DNA of 64,000 bases from Sphingobium chlorophenolicum (GCF_000722875.1 NZ_JFHR01000006.1:62001-126000); one strand, 5' to 3'; positions 43,105 to 55,710 are shown, counted from the first letter of the stretch. A program made the numbers and translations. Notes: generated by a model from the letters alone, not told the origin.

Positions 43105-44379
43105 TCAGCCCTTGGTCGCCAGATAGGCCAGCCACAGATCGGCCACCTGCTTGCGCGAACCGGCCTGCACCGACTGGAAGGCCGCCTTGGCCGACGCATT
43201 GTCGCCGCCCAGCGCCTTGGCGATGCCCATGCGGGTGTTGATCTCGTCCGCGTCGACGCCGCCCTTCTGCTTGGCGAGTTCGAACATCGCTACCGCCTTG
43301 GCATAGTCGCCATAGCCCAGATAGGCGTCCGCGGTCGCCGCCGCGATCTTGCCGGTGGCGGCCTTGCGCGCATCAGCCTCGGCCGAACCCAGCGAACCCT
43401 TGTCGCCCGCCATCTTCGCCACGGCGGGCTGATACAGGTCGCCGCCCTGGCTGGCGTTCAGCACGCCCTTGCTGCGGCCCGCGTCGATCGCCGACTTCAC
43501 TTCGCCGTAAATACCGGTCTTGGACGCCATTTCGGCATATTCCAGATAATCCTGCGCCAGCACCAGCCCGCCGGACGTCGCCATCAGGCGCAGCACGTCC
43601 AGATTCTCGCGGTTGGAGATGGTGGGATTGGCCTGCTGGAACAGGCGAACCAGCGTGCGCAGATTCTCGCCATTGGGGGCCGCCTGATAGGCGGACTTCG
43701 CCCATTCGGTGACTTCCGGCAGCTTGGCCGTCGCGGCGCGGCTGACGCCGATCTGATACCATTGCGGCGGCACCTGACCGCCCGCCGCCTTGGTGGCGTC
43801 GGCAGCCGCCTTCAGCGCGGCCAGACCCTGCTGGTTCAGGCTGCGCTGCGGTTCGACGGAGGGATTGGCTGTGCCCGCCTTGCCGAAATAGGCCTGGGCC
43901 AGCGTCACGTTGACCGCTTCGGGCTTGTAACCCGCGGCGCCCGCCGCCTTGGCGCGGGTGATCGCCAGATCGTAATTCTTCGCCTGCAACGCCTGTTCGG
44001 CGGCCACCGCGTTGAACTGCCCGGCCTGCTCCGGCGGGGTCAGGCCGCTGTCCAGCATCTGGGTCAGCCCCTCGCTCTGCATCGCCGTGTCCTTGCTGGC
44101 GATGGAGGTGTTCAGCTTGATCGCGCCGATCTGATATTTGTCGTCGTTCGACTTCGCCTTGCTGTCCGCATCGGCCAGCGCCGCCTTGGCAGCCGCGAAA
44201 TCCTGCTTCTCCGCGGCCTGCTGAGCGGTCTGCAACGCCTTGATGACGTCGGGCGACACGTTCAGCTTCAGGCCGCCGCCCTTCTTCTCTTCCTTCTTGG
44301 CCGCGAAGGCCGGAGCCGAAACGGCGCCGCCGGCCAGCGCCAGGGTCAGCGCGAGCGCCACGGGGGTAACAAAACGCAT
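43105..44379 (-). CDS. Exported repeat (TPR-like) protein
   Basis: 424 residues from the preferred start. Signal peptide VALALTLALAGGAVSAPAFA, then a lysine-rich stretch AAKKEEKKGG and helical repeats. It has the same length and a related C-terminal two-thirds as the gene that follows it (97-106 bases downstream), so the two arose by tandem duplication and probably act together. GAGGAG lies nine bases before the ATG at 44379 and three before the ATG at 44385. It is divergent from gyrA across about 245 bases. Confidence 0.82.
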   Translation of the reverse strand: MRFVTPVALALTLALAGGAVSAPAFAAKKEEKKGGGLKLNVSPDVIKALQTAQQAAEKQDFAAAKAALADADSKAKSNDDKYQIGAIKLNTSIASKDTAMQSEGLTQMLDSGLTPPEQAGQFNAVAAEQALQAKNYDLAITRAKAAGAAGYKPEAVNVTLAQAYFGKAGTANPSVEPQRSLNQQGLAALKAAADATKAAGGQVPPQWYQIGVSRAATAKLPEVTEWAKSAYQAAPNGENLRTLVRLFQQANPTISNRENLDVLRLMATSGGLVLAQDYLEYAEMASKTGIYGEVKSAIDAGRSKGVLNASQGGDLYQPAVAKMAGDKGSLGSAEADARKAATGKIAAATADAYLGYGDYAKAVAMFELAKQKGGVDADEINTRMGIAKALGGDNASAKAAFQSVQAGSRKQVADLWLAYLATKG

Positions 44380-44625
44380 GTTCATCTTCTCCTCTGCGCC
44401 CGGGGGACAGGCGGCCTTTGCTTGACGCCGATTAGGGGTCGGCGCGTGAATAACGTTTGAACGATCTATATGCACCAGTTAACCGCCTGTCAGCCCCCCG
44501 GAAACGATCCGCCGCGCCCGGCACGCATCTCATGCCTTTGCGCGTGCGCGCGCGAGGGGTGACAGATTTGTTTCGCTCCGCTAGTGCATGGTCCACAACA
44601 TACATTCACCAAAAAGAGAATCGAT

Positions 44626-47306
<2,681 letters not shown>

Positions 47307-47310
<4 letters not shown>

Positions 47311-47654
47311 CCGACCTCTTCGCCTACAAGATACTGACGAAGGATCAGTATGACCAACTGAAGGCCGACGGCACGTTCAAGGGCGCGCCCGTCGATCTTC
47401 AGGACGGCTATATCCACATGTCCACCCGTCAACAGGCCGCCGAAACCGCCGCCAAACATTTCGCGGGTCAGGACAATCTGGTGATGCTGATGATCGACCT
47501 CGCCCCCTTCGGCGAAGCGATCAAATGGGAAGAATCACGCGGCGGCGCCCTCTTCCCCCACCTCTACGCCGACCTCCCGCTGAGCGCGGTCGCAGGCAAG
47601 GTCGTCCTGCGCCTGGACGAACAGGGCAAACACCTCTTCCCGGCAGGCTTCTAA
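47307..47654 (+). CDS. DUF952 family protein
   Basis: 115 residues. The conserved DUF952 features are present: YKILTKDQYDQLKADGTFKG, DGYIHMSTRQQAAETAAKHF and FPHLYADLPLSAV. The family is small, cytoplasmic and related in fold to ADP-ribosyltransferase/glutathione-transferase-like domains; its function is not known. The GTG start overlaps the gyrA stop by four bases (GTGA), and GGAGG precedes it, so translation is coupled to gyrA. Confidence 0.9.
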
Positions 47655-47679
47655 CCACCGCCCCTTTCCCCATACCGTC

Positions 47680-47816
47680 CGGAGTGGATGGAAAGCTGAC
47701 CTATCCTATTCCTCCCCATCGATAGATGGGGAGGGGGACCGGCCGAAGGCTGGTGGAGGGGAAGATACGCAGGTCACGCCATTTCCCCTCCTCCACGCTT
47801 CGCGCAGGGAGGAATT
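47680..47816. repeat. Family A dispersed repeat, copy 4 (inverted, one end missing)
   Basis: The core matches the copies at 20336 and 25554 in reverse orientation, including the flank GACCTATCCTATTCCTCC and the middle AAGATACGCAGGTCACGCC. The outer end beyond GGAGGAATTAG is lost. Confidence 0.82.
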
Positions 47817-47849
47817 AGTGGCAGCTAATGCCCAATCACCTCTACCCCA

Positions 47850-48338
47850 TCAATCCAACCGCTCAATCAAAGCATCCACCCCAGCATCAACCCCACCAAA
47901 TAAATCCCCCTCCCGAAAGCGAGGGATCATCCGCTCATTCATGATGCTCTGGCAAAGCTCATCCGGCAAAACCGCTTCCAGCCCATATCCCACCGAAATC
48001 TGCGCCAACTGCTCCTGCGGCGCCACCAACACAACAACACCATCATCATGACCCTTGCGCCCAATCCCCCATTCATTCCCCAGCGCCGTCGTAAAAACCC
48101 CAATCTCCGCCCCACCCAGGGAAGAGACAGTAACGATCACCATCTGATGCCGGGTCGATTGCTCCAACCTCTCCAATTTCTCGGAAAGCACCCGCTTCTG
48201 CTCGTCCGTGAAAAGCCCGGCCTCATCCGTCACCCGCCCTGCCTGAACAACCGCCGGCCCAACACCAGCCCGCACCTCCCCCACAAGCGAACCGACCAGC
48301 AAAAAACAAAGCAAAATCCGGGATATCAAAGCGGTCAT
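47850..48338 (-). CDS. TPM-domain protein (TLP18.3/Psb32/MOLO-1 type)
   Basis: 162 residues with an N-terminal signal or anchor (LISRILLCFLLVGSLVGEVRA). The TPM domain follows: GRVTDEAGLFTDEQKRVLSE, QMVIVTVSSLGG, GHDDGVVVLVAPQEQLAQIS and VGYGLEAVLPD. Members are envelope proteins, some with acid-phosphatase activity or roles in membrane-protein repair. The start ATG overlaps the stop of the glycosyltransferase gene (ATGA), so the two are translationally coupled. The frame extends further upstream only through that gene's coding region. Confidence 0.87.
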   Translation of the reverse strand: MTALISRILLCFLLVGSLVGEVRAGVGPAVVQAGRVTDEAGLFTDEQKRVLSEKLERLEQSTRHQMVIVTVSSLGGAEIGVFTTALGNEWGIGRKGHDDGVVVLVAPQEQLAQISVGYGLEAVLPDELCQSIMNERMIPRFREGDLFGGVDAGVDALIERLD

Positions 48339-49453
48339 CCCACCCTCTCCATCCGCACGACCTTCCCGCGCTTCACCCAATAATCGAACCCGCCCCACCT
48401 GATCCGGCTCGAGCAAACCGCCACCACCTGCATCCCCAGATGCGCCCAGCACACCGCGAACGGCGCCAGCAAATCCCACCAGAGCGACCGCCCGGCCCCC
48501 CCCGCCTGCCCCGGCTCCACCACCGCCGCGACAATCCGCCGCCGCACCAAAACCCGCGCCAAAGCCGCCCCATAACCCAAGGCCACCGCACTCCAGCCAC
48601 CCCAACCCAAAGCCCAGACCCACCCAAAAGCCTGCACCGCCACCACAAGGGCCGCAATCCCCCACATCCCGCCACTATTGGTCACGATATGCCGATATTG
48701 CCGCACCCCGAAACCAAAGGCCCCCGCCCCCTCCAACGGACAAGCCACCAGCAAATCCCGCACCGGCCGCAACCGCAGCTTCCCCCGCCACCCGGCCAGC
48801 CCAATCGCCATATCGTCGGACAATCGCCCAGCCAGCGCCGCATCCAGGTCCAGCCGCTCCGCCACCTCCCGCGTCAAGGCCATCGCCCCGCCCCACGGCA
48901 TGGTCGCACTCGCCGCCCGCGGCAAGGTCGCCAACTGCATCTCCACCGCCCCCACCAGAGCCGCGCCCACCCGCGCCTCCGGCAGCAACAGCCGATAACC
49001 GGTCACGATATCCGCCTTCCCCCGCACCAGAGGAAAGAGCAACCGCCCCACCAACCGCGCCGGAGGCAGAATATCCGCATCCACGAACACCAGCCAGCGA
49101 TCCTCCGGCCGCAAAGCCCGCAAAGCCGCCCGCAACTTATGAACCTTCTGCCCCTCATCGTCCGCGACGCCCGCCCGGACGACCTGCACCCAGCCCCCCT
49201 CACGCGCCGCCAAAGCCTCCGCCGCGGCACATCCGCCAGAAGTCGCAATCACCAACCGAAACCGCGCCGTCTGCGCCTTCAACCGCGCGATCAGCGCCGC
49301 CCCACCGTCCCAATCATCCCGCACCGACAACAGCAGCACGACGCCCTCCGGCGCCTCTTCCTGACGATCCACCGGCAGATGCCGCCAATAATTCAGCACC
49401 CCCAACAGGCTCAGCCCCTGCAACAGCATCCACAGCGCAAAAGCGAAACTCAT
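48335..49453 (-). CDS. Membrane glycosyltransferase, family 2-like
   Basis: 372 residues. One N-terminal membrane helix, a GT-A domain with DxD-type WLVFVDADILPPARLVG (about residues 120-135), the acidic SDDMAIGLAG and RQYRHIVTNSG segments, and two or three C-terminal helices (AALVVAVQAFGWVWALG). This order resembles ceramide glucosyltransferase/HpnI-like GT2/GT21 enzymes, which would fit the glycosphingolipids of sphingomonads, but the match is by eye only and the acceptor is unknown. It is divergent from the lipid A-type acyltransferase. Confidence 0.8.
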   Translation of the reverse strand: MSFAFALWMLLQGLSLLGVLNYWRHLPVDRQEEAPEGVVLLLSVRDDWDGGAALIARLKAQTARFRLVIATSGGCAAAEALAAREGGWVQVVRAGVADDEGQKVHKLRAALRALRPEDRWLVFVDADILPPARLVGRLLFPLVRGKADIVTGYRLLLPEARVGAALVGAVEMQLATLPRAASATMPWGGAMALTREVAERLDLDAALAGRLSDDMAIGLAGWRGKLRLRPVRDLLVACPLEGAGAFGFGVRQYRHIVTNSGGMWGIAALVVAVQAFGWVWALGWGGWSAVALGYGAALARVLVRRRIVAAVVEPGQAGGAGRSLWWDLLAPFAVCWAHLGMQVVAVCSSRIRWGGFDYWVKRGKVVRMERVG

Positions 49454-49504
49454 TGCAAACCCAAGCCCTTTACCGCCCCGACCGCTGCTGTATGACGGCA
49501 GGCG

Positions 49505-50350
49505 ATGCTCTCCAACCCCTTTCTCTTCAGCCTGCTCCGCCTCCTCCCCGCGTCCATCGCCTCCTGGCTTGGCGGCTGGCTATCCGTGAACGTCGCGCGC
49601 AAGAGCATGAAATTGCGCGACCGACGCGCCCGCGCCAACCTCGCCATCCTCCGCCCCGATCTCGACACGGCAACCAGCGAAGCCCTCCTCACCCGCCGCT
49701 GGTTCAACCTTGGCCGCACCATGGCCGAACTCACCAACATCGACCGGCTGATCGAAAACAACCATATCACGGTCGAAGACGTCGCAGGCTATCAACAAGT
49801 GCTCGACGGCCCCGGCCCGCTGATCGCGCTGGCCGTCCATGTCGGCAATTGGGATTTGCTCGCCGCCCATATCAAGGCGTCCACCGACCGCCCCGGCCTG
49901 GGCGTCTACGACCCGCCGGAAAATCCAGAGCAGGCGGCCCAACTCAAGCGCGCCCGCTCCAGCTATATGGGCGAAGCGATCACCGGAGACGGCGCCGCCC
50001 GCGCCATCCTCAAACACCTCACCACCAAAGACCGCGCCACCCTCTATATATTGCTGGACGAACGCCGCGACCGTCAGGTGTGGTTCCCCCGCTTCGGCCG
50101 CGCCCTGCCGCCGTCCGGCAACCTGTCCGTCGCCCTGCGCCTCGCCCGAAAGGTCGGCGCGAAATTCCTGCCCTTCTACATGATCCGCACCCAGGGTCCG
50201 CACTTCCGCGTCCACTGGCACGCCCCCCTGGACCCGGCGACCCTGACGGACGACCAGATCATGGATCAGGTCGACGCCTTCCTCGGCCAAGCCTGCATCG
50301 ACCACGCCGACCAATGGCTCGCCCTCCACGACATGGACCTCACCACCTAG
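49505..50350 (+). CDS. LpxL/HtrB-type lipid acyltransferase
   Basis: 281 residues. N-terminal membrane segment (FSLLRLLPASIASWLGGWL), then the acyltransferase HX4D motif HVGNWD (about residues 112-117), and GEAITGDGAARAIL and LLDERRDRQVW (second block). The family transfers acyl chains to lipid A or related lipids at the inner membrane. Sphingomonads often lack classical lipopolysaccharide, so the acceptor may be another lipid; this is inference. Confidence 0.87.
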   Translation: MLSNPFLFSLLRLLPASIASWLGGWLSVNVARKSMKLRDRRARANLAILRPDLDTATSEALLTRRWFNLGRTMAELTNIDRLIENNHITVEDVAGYQQVLDGPGPLIALAVHVGNWDLLAAHIKASTDRPGLGVYDPPENPEQAAQLKRARSSYMGEAITGDGAARAILKHLTTKDRATLYILLDERRDRQVWFPRFGRALPPSGNLSVALRLARKVGAKFLPFYMIRTQGPHFRVHWHAPLDPATLTDDQIMDQVDAFLGQACIDHADQWLALHDMDLTT

Positions 50351-50360
50351 CCAACTAAAA

Positions 50361-50496
50361 ATCCTCCCTACGCGCAGCGTGGGGAGGGGGACCGCTCGCG
50401 AAGCGAGTGGTGGAGGGGAAATTCGGAGGTCGTGCCCCATTCCCCTCCACCATGCTTCGCATGGTCCCCCTCCCCATCTCCCGATGGGGAGGAACA
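50361..50496. repeat. Family A dispersed repeat, copy 5 (core only)
   Basis: CTCCCTACGCGCAGCGTGGGGAGG-type arms (ends CCTACGC/GCGTGGG), GGTGGAGGGGAAATTCGGAGG centre shared inverted with the copy at 16054, and CATCTCCCGATGGGGAGG at the right end. Confidence 0.83.
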
Positions 50497-50507
50497 GGAG
50501 AAGCCCC

Positions 50508-50562
50508 CTCCGTTCGTGCTGAGTAGAGGCTGAGCTTGTCGAAGCCTCGTATCGAAGCACAT
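50508..50562. repeat. Family B repeat, copy 2 (partial)
   Basis: CTCCGTTCGTGCTGAGTAG followed by GCTGAGCTTGTCGAAGCC and CGTATCGAAGCA; one half of the complete dyad at 41578, directly after a family A copy. Confidence 0.8.
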
Positions 50563-50617
50563 GCCCCCACATCCAACAACAGTTCTCACTCCCCCCAACA
50601 CCCGCTAAAGCCCCTCC

Positions 50618-51259
50618 ATGTCCCGACTCGCCATCAAAATCTGCGGCCTCTCCACCCCCGACACCGTCGGCGCCTCGATCAGGGCAGGCGCGACCCATCT
50701 CGGCTTCAACTTCTTCCCCAAAAGCCCCCGCTATATCGAAACCGACCAACTGCGCGCCCTCGCCGCGCTGGTCCCGACCCATATCGAACGCGTCGCCATC
50801 CTCGTCGACCCCACCGACGAAGTCCTGACCGAACTCACCGCCACCGACGCCCTGACCGCGCTCCAACTCCACGGCAAGGAAAGCCCCGAACGCGCCGCCG
50901 CCATCCGCCAGCGCTTCAACCTCCCCGTCTGGAAAGCCATCTCCGTCAAGACCCGCGCCGACATAGACGCCGCCAAAACCTATGGCGGCGCCGCCGACCT
51001 CCTCCTTTTCGATGCCAAGACCCCGGACGGCGCGGCCCTTCCCGGCGGCATGGGCCTGCGCTTCGACTGGACGCTGCTGCGCGGCGTCCCCATATCGGTC
51101 CCATGGGGCCTGTCCGGCGGCCTTGGCATCGACAATGTCGCAGAAGCCATCCGCATCACCAACGCCCCGCTGGTCGATGTTTCCTCCGGCGTCGAAAGCG
51201 CGCCGGGCATCAAGAGTGTGGACAAGATCATGGCCTTCTGCAATGCGGCATCCTCATGA
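50618..51259 (+). CDS. trpF: Phosphoribosylanthranilate isomerase TrpF
   Basis: 213 residues, the usual size. It catalyses the third step from anthranilate in tryptophan synthesis. It starts with IKICGLSTPDTV, where the catalytic Cys sits (residue 8 region), and contains LQLHGKESPERA, VDVSSGVESAPGIKSVDKI and the Asp of LLFDAKTP. It is the first gene of trpF-trpB-trpA-accD-folC; other trp genes are not in the window. Confidence 0.95.
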   Translation: MSRLAIKICGLSTPDTVGASIRAGATHLGFNFFPKSPRYIETDQLRALAALVPTHIERVAILVDPTDEVLTELTATDALTALQLHGKESPERAAAIRQRFNLPVWKAISVKTRADIDAAKTYGGAADLLLFDAKTPDGAALPGGMGLRFDWTLLRGVPISVPWGLSGGLGIDNVAEAIRITNAPLVDVSSGVESAPGIKSVDKIMAFCNAASS

Positions 51260-51340
51260 GGCGGCTAACCAGCACACGATGGCGTTGATCACTTGCTTGC
51301 ACCCAAGAAGTGATCCCATTTGCCTGACGAGATTGATCCG

Positions 51341-52594
51341 ATGACCAACACCATCACCCTGCCCGCTACCTTGGCCAACAGCCTGCGCTCGCAGCCCGAC
51401 TCCTCCGGCCATTTCGGCTCCTTCGGCGGCCGCTATGTCGCCGAAACGCTGATGCCGCTGATCCTGGAGCTGGAGAAGGTCTATAAGGAAGCCCGGCAAG
51501 ACCCCGCTTTCGAAGCCGAATTCGCCGAATTGCTGCGCAGCTATGTCGGCCGCCCCAACCCGCTTTATTATGCGCAGCGCCTGACCGAAGCCCTCCGCGC
51601 CGAAGCCCCGGCCGGAAAAGGCGCGAAAATCTACCTCAAGCGCGAGGAACTGAACCACACTGGCGCGCACAAGATCAACAATTGCATCGGCCAGGCGCTG
51701 CTCGCCCGCCGCATGGGCAAGAAGAAGGTGATCGCCGAAACCGGCGCGGGCCAGCACGGCGTCGCCACCGCGACCGTCGCCGCCCTGTTCGGCATGGAAT
51801 GCAAGATTTTCATGGGCGCGAAGGATGTCGAACGGCAAAAGCCCAACGTCTTCCGCATGAAACTGCTCGGCGCGGAGGTGATCCCGGTCGTCTCCGGCTC
51901 GCAAACCCTCAAGGACGCAATGAACGACGCCCTGCGCCATTGGGTGTCGAACGTTCACGACACTTTCTACATCATCGGCACGGCGGCAGGCCCGCACCCC
52001 TATCCCGAACTGGTCCGCGACTTCCAGTCGATCATCGGCCGGGAAGCCCGCGAACAGATATTGGAACTGGAAGGCCGCCTGCCCGACATGCTGATCGCAC
52101 CGGTCGGCGGCGGCTCCAACGCCATCGGCCTGTTCCACCCCTTCCTGGACGATGCCGACGTCAAGATGATCGGCGTCGAAGCGGCGGGCGAAGGGCTGAA
52201 TGGCAAGCACGCCGCTTCGCTGGCTGGCGGCAAGTCCGGCATCCTCCACGGCAACCGCACCTATCTGCTCCAGGACGAGGACGGCCAGATCACCGAAGCG
52301 CACAGCATTTCGGCGGGTCTCGACTATCCCGGCATCGGCCCGGAACATAGCTGGCTGCACGAAATCGGCCGGGTCGACTATATGCCGATCACCGACGACG
52401 AAGCCCTGGCCAGCTTCCAGAAGCTCTCCGCGCTCGAAGGCATCATCCCCGCCCTGGAATCCGCCCACGCGGTCGCCAGCGCGGAAAAGGTCGCGCCAAC
52501 GCTGGACGCGGACCAAATCCTCATCGTCAACCTCTCCGGCCGCGGCGACAAGGACATCTTCACCGTGGCCAGCGCCCTGGGAGTGGAAATATGA
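51341..52594 (+). CDS. trpB: Tryptophan synthase beta chain TrpB
   Basis: 417 residues. It joins indole and serine using PLP. The PLP lysine lies in [11 protein letters not shown] (residues about 105-115), the glycine loop is GGGSNAIG, and the N-terminal [12 protein letters not shown] is typical. The ATG at 51341 is preferred to the in-frame codon at 51320. A 102-base gap holding a family B repeat separates it from trpA, unlike the usual tight trpBA junction. Confidence 0.97.
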   Translation: MTNTITLPATLANSLRSQPDSSGHFGSFGGRYVAETLMPLILELEKVYKEARQDPAFEAEFAELLRSYVGRPNPLYYAQRLTEALRAEAPAGKGAKIYLKREELNHTGAHKINNCIGQALLARRMGKKKVIAETGAGQHGVATATVAALFGMECKIFMGAKDVERQKPNVFRMKLLGAEVIPVVSGSQTLKDAMNDALRHWVSNVHDTFYIIGTAAGPHPYPELVRDFQSIIGREAREQILELEGRLPDMLIAPVGGGSNAIGLFHPFLDDADVKMIGVEAAGEGLNGKHAASLAGGKSGILHGNRTYLLQDEDGQITEAHSISAGLDYPGIGPEHSWLHEIGRVDYMPITDDEALASFQKLSALEGIIPALESAHAVASAEKVAPTLDADQILIVNLSGRGDKDIFTVASALGVEI

Positions 52595-52622
52595 CCGCTC
52601 CGCTCTGCGCACCCACCCCACA

Positions 52623-52680
52623 CCCGTTCGGGCTGAGCTTGTCGAAGCCCTCCACTTCTCTTCAGGCTCCGGGCGAACGG
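52623..52680. repeat. Family B repeat, copy 3, between trpB and trpA
   Basis: CCCGTTCGGGCTGAGCTTGTCGAAG at the left (written in part: GGGCTGAGCTTGTCGAAG) and CTCCGGGCGAACGG at the right, an inverted pair with a short centre. It separates two genes that are normally adjacent. Confidence 0.8.
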
Positions 52681-52696
52681 ATGTTGGGAATTCATT

Positions 52697-53527
52697 GTGA
52701 CCGCTGACCGCCTCGCCACCCGCTTCGCCGCCTGCAAATCGCGCAGCCGCGCCGCCCTCATCACCTTCGTGACGGCGGGCGACCCGACAGCGGCCGACAC
52801 CCCCGCGATCCTCGACGCGCTGGTGGAGGGCGGCGCCGACATCATCGAACTCGGCATGCCCTTCACCGATCCGATGGCGGACGGCCCGGCGATCGAACTC
52901 GCCAACCTGCGCAGCCTGGGTTCCGGCACGAAGACGAAGGACATCTTCGCCCTCGCCGCCGCCTTCCGCGTCCGACACCCGGACATCCCGCTGGTGCTGA
53001 TGGGCTATGCCAACACCATGCTCGCGCGCGGCCCCGACTGGTTCGCCGACCAGTGCAAGGCCGCAGGCGTCGACGGCGTCATCTGCGTCGATGTCCCGCC
53101 GGAGGAGGACGCCGAAATCGGCCCCGCCCTGCGTGCAGCGGGCATCCACCTGATCCGCCTCGCTACCCCGACCACCGACGCGGCCCGCCTGCCCGCCGTG
53201 CTGAACGGCGCCAGCGGCTTCCTCTACCATGTCGCCGTCGCGGGCATCACCGGCAAGCAGCAGGCCGCGCAAGCCGCCGTCGAACAGGCCGTCGCGAAAC
53301 TCAAGGCCGCCACCGACCTGCCCATAGCGGTCGGTTTCGGCGTCCGCTCCGCCGATCAGGCCGCCGCCATCGGCCGCGTTGCCGACGGCGTGGTGGTGGG
53401 TTCGGCCATCGTCGACATCATCGGCTCGCACGGCAACGCCGCCGCGCCCTTCGTCAAGGATTTCGTCGCCGCCCTGCGCGACGCCCTCAACGCCAACAGC
53501 CCTCATTTCCGGGAGACCGCCGCATGA
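52697..53527 (+). CDS. trpA: Tryptophan synthase alpha chain TrpA
   Basis: 276 residues. It splits indole-3-glycerol phosphate to indole, which passes to TrpB. Catalytic Glu lies in [17 protein letters not shown] and Asp in [13 protein letters not shown]; the phosphate loop is [13 protein letters not shown] ([11 protein letters not shown]). The start is GTG, with GGGAA seven bases upstream. Its stop overlaps the accD start by four bases. Confidence 0.96.
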   Translation: MTADRLATRFAACKSRSRAALITFVTAGDPTAADTPAILDALVEGGADIIELGMPFTDPMADGPAIELANLRSLGSGTKTKDIFALAAAFRVRHPDIPLVLMGYANTMLARGPDWFADQCKAAGVDGVICVDVPPEEDAEIGPALRAAGIHLIRLATPTTDAARLPAVLNGASGFLYHVAVAGITGKQQAAQAAVEQAVAKLKAATDLPIAVGFGVRSADQAAAIGRVADGVVVGSAIVDIIGSHGNAAAPFVKDFVAALRDALNANSPHFRETAA

Positions 53528-54375
53528 GCTGGATCAACCGCGTCCGCAACGCGCTGCCTTTCATGGCGAAGAAGGAAACCACCGCCGAAACGCTGTGGCA
53601 CAAATGCCCCTCCTGCGCGGAGATGATCTTCATCAAGGAATGGGAAGATAATCTCTCGGTCTGCCCCCGCTGCGACCATCACGGCCGCATCGGCCCGTCG
53701 GAACGGTTCGAACATATACTCGACGCCGGATTCATCCTGCTCCCCACCCCGCAGGTGCAGGAAGATCCGCTCAAATTCCGCGATTCCAAACGCTATCCCG
53801 ACCGCATAAAGGCCGCCCGCGCCGCCACCGGCGATCAGGACGCGCTCATCAACGCGCGCGGCGCGATCGACGACGTGCCGCTGGTCATGGGCGTCCAGAA
53901 TTTCGCCTATATGGGCGGCTCCATGGGCATGGGCGTGGGCGCCGCTTTCATCCAGGGCGTCAACGAAGCCATCGCCCATAAATGCCCCTATGTGATCTTC
54001 ACCGCAGCCGGCGGCGCCCGCATGCAGGAGGGCATATTGTCCCTAATGCAGATGCCCCGCTCGACCGTAGCGATCCGCAAGCTCCACGCCGCGGGCCTGC
54101 CCTATATCGTTGTCCTCACCGACCCGACGACAGGCGGCGTCACGGCCAGCTACGCGATGCTGGGCGACATCCAGATCGCCGAACCCAACGCCCTCATCGG
54201 CTTCGCGGGCCAGCGCGTCATCGAAAGCACCATCCGCGAGAAATTGCCGGAGGGCTTCCAGCGCGCCGAATATCTGCTGGAGCACGGCATGCTCGACATG
54301 GTGGTCCACCGCACCGAACTCCGCGACACGCTCGCCAGGGTGATCGGCTACCTCACCCCCCGCGCCGCCGCGTAA
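53524..54375 (+). CDS. accD: Acetyl-CoA carboxylase carboxyltransferase subunit beta AccD
   Basis: 283 residues. The N-terminal zinc ribbon has CPSC and CPRC pairs (residues about 27-49), and the crotonase-like carboxyltransferase domain contains FMGGSMG-like [13 protein letters not shown] and [16 protein letters not shown] (here [17 protein letters not shown]). It forms the carboxyltransferase with AccA for fatty-acid synthesis. The ATG overlaps the trpA stop (ATGA), and folC follows after six bases. This order is common in alphaproteobacteria. Confidence 0.96.
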   Translation: MSWINRVRNALPFMAKKETTAETLWHKCPSCAEMIFIKEWEDNLSVCPRCDHHGRIGPSERFEHILDAGFILLPTPQVQEDPLKFRDSKRYPDRIKAARAATGDQDALINARGAIDDVPLVMGVQNFAYMGGSMGMGVGAAFIQGVNEAIAHKCPYVIFTAAGGARMQEGILSLMQMPRSTVAIRKLHAAGLPYIVVLTDPTTGGVTASYAMLGDIQIAEPNALIGFAGQRVIESTIREKLPEGFQRAEYLLEHGMLDMVVHRTELRDTLARVIGYLTPRAAA

Positions 54376-54381
54376 AAAGCC

Positions 54382-55704
54382 ATGCCCGACCATGCCGTAT
54401 CCGACGACCCCGGCGTCCAGGCCCAGCTAGACCGCCTCGCCACCCTGTCGCCCGGCGCCGACATGCTGGGGCTGGAGCGCATCACCCAGCTCCTTGACCG
54501 CCTCGGCAACCCGCACCGCGCCCTGCCGCCGGTCTTCCACGTCGCGGGCACCAACGGCAAGGGCTCCACCTGCGCCTTCCTGCGCGCCGCGCTCGAAGCG
54601 GACGGCCGGAGCGTCCACGTCTTCACCTCCCCCCATCTCGTCCGCTTCAACGAACGCATCCGCCTGGGCGGCACCCTCATCTCCGACGAAGCCCTCGCCG
54701 CCTATCTCTCCCGCGTCCTCGACGTGGCGGAGGGGATCGGCGCCAGCTTCTTCGAAGTCACCGCCGCCGCCGCCTTCCTCGCCTTCGCGGAACATCCCGC
54801 CGACGCCTGCATCGTCGAAGTGGGCCTGGGCGGCCGCCTGGACGCCACCAACATCATCGAAAAGCCGGTCATCTGCGGCATCGCCCAACTCGGCCTGGAC
54901 CACCAAAGCTTCCTCGGCGACACTCTCAAGGAAATCGCCGCCGAAAAGGCAGGCATCGCCAAGCCCGGCGCGCCCCTGGTGACGCAACGCTACGCCGACG
55001 CCCTCTTCCCCGTGATGCTGGACGCCGCCGCCCGCAACCGCACCCAATGGTTCGCCATGGGCGAAAGCTGGGACGCCGCCGCCTATCGCGACCGCCTCCA
55101 TTATCGCGACGATCAGGGGCATATCGACGCCCCGCTGCCCCGCCTGTCCGGCGCGCACCAGATCCACAACGCCGCCCTCGCCTTCGCCATGCTGCGCCAT
55201 CAAAACGTCGTCCCCGTCAGCGAAGCCGCGCTCAAGGCCGCCCCCCTCTGGGCGCACTGGCCCGCCCGCCTGCAACGGCTGGACCATGGCCCCCTCCTCG
55301 CCCCGCTGCCCGAAGACGCCGAAGCCTGGCTGGACGGCGGCCACAATGCCGGGGCGGGCGAAGCGATCAGCGCCTTCTTCACCAGCGAACGGCTGGAGGG
55401 GCAAAAACTGGACCTCATCATCGGCATGCTGTCGAACAAGGATATGGAAGCCTTCCTGCTCCCCTTCGCGGGCCGCATCGCCCATATCCACGCCGTTCCG
55501 GTCCCCGGTCACGACCACCACCCGCCGGAGCGATTCGCCGCTATCGCCGACCTTTGGGGCATCCCCTGCACCGCCCATGAGGGGCCTGAGGACGCCATTG
55601 CCGCCGTCGCCGCCCACGCCAATCCCGCGTCAAAGCTGCTGATCGCAGGCTCCCTCTACCTCGCCGGAGAGATTTTGCGGCTGAACGGTCAATTTCCCGA
55701 CTGA
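54382..55704 (+). CDS. folC: Bifunctional dihydrofolate/folylpolyglutamate synthase FolC
   Basis: 440 residues, a Mur-ligase-type enzyme adding glutamate to dihydropteroate and folates. It shows the P-loop HVAGTNGKGSTCAFL (about residues 53-67), FTSPHLVRFNERI, VGLGGRLDATN and the C-terminal domain with DGGHNAGAG. It is the last gene of the trpF-folC block. A Fur-like palindrome begins seven bases after its stop. Confidence 0.95.
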   Translation: MPDHAVSDDPGVQAQLDRLATLSPGADMLGLERITQLLDRLGNPHRALPPVFHVAGTNGKGSTCAFLRAALEADGRSVHVFTSPHLVRFNERIRLGGTLISDEALAAYLSRVLDVAEGIGASFFEVTAAAAFLAFAEHPADACIVEVGLGGRLDATNIIEKPVICGIAQLGLDHQSFLGDTLKEIAAEKAGIAKPGAPLVTQRYADALFPVMLDAAARNRTQWFAMGESWDAAAYRDRLHYRDDQGHIDAPLPRLSGAHQIHNAALAFAMLRHQNVVPVSEAALKAAPLWAHWPARLQRLDHGPLLAPLPEDAEAWLDGGHNAGAGEAISAFFTSERLEGQKLDLIIGMLSNKDMEAFLLPFAGRIAHIHAVPVPGHDHHPPERFAAIADLWGIPCTAHEGPEDAIAAVAAHANPASKLLIAGSLYLAGEILRLNGQFPD

Positions 55705-55710
55705 ATTTTC

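Noticed and set aside
51254..53506. 750-codon minus-strand open frame opposite trpB and trpA
   Set aside because: Composition is that of an antisense frame (Gly/Ala/Asp/Arg-rich, no motifs), and the plus strand has clear trpB and trpA.
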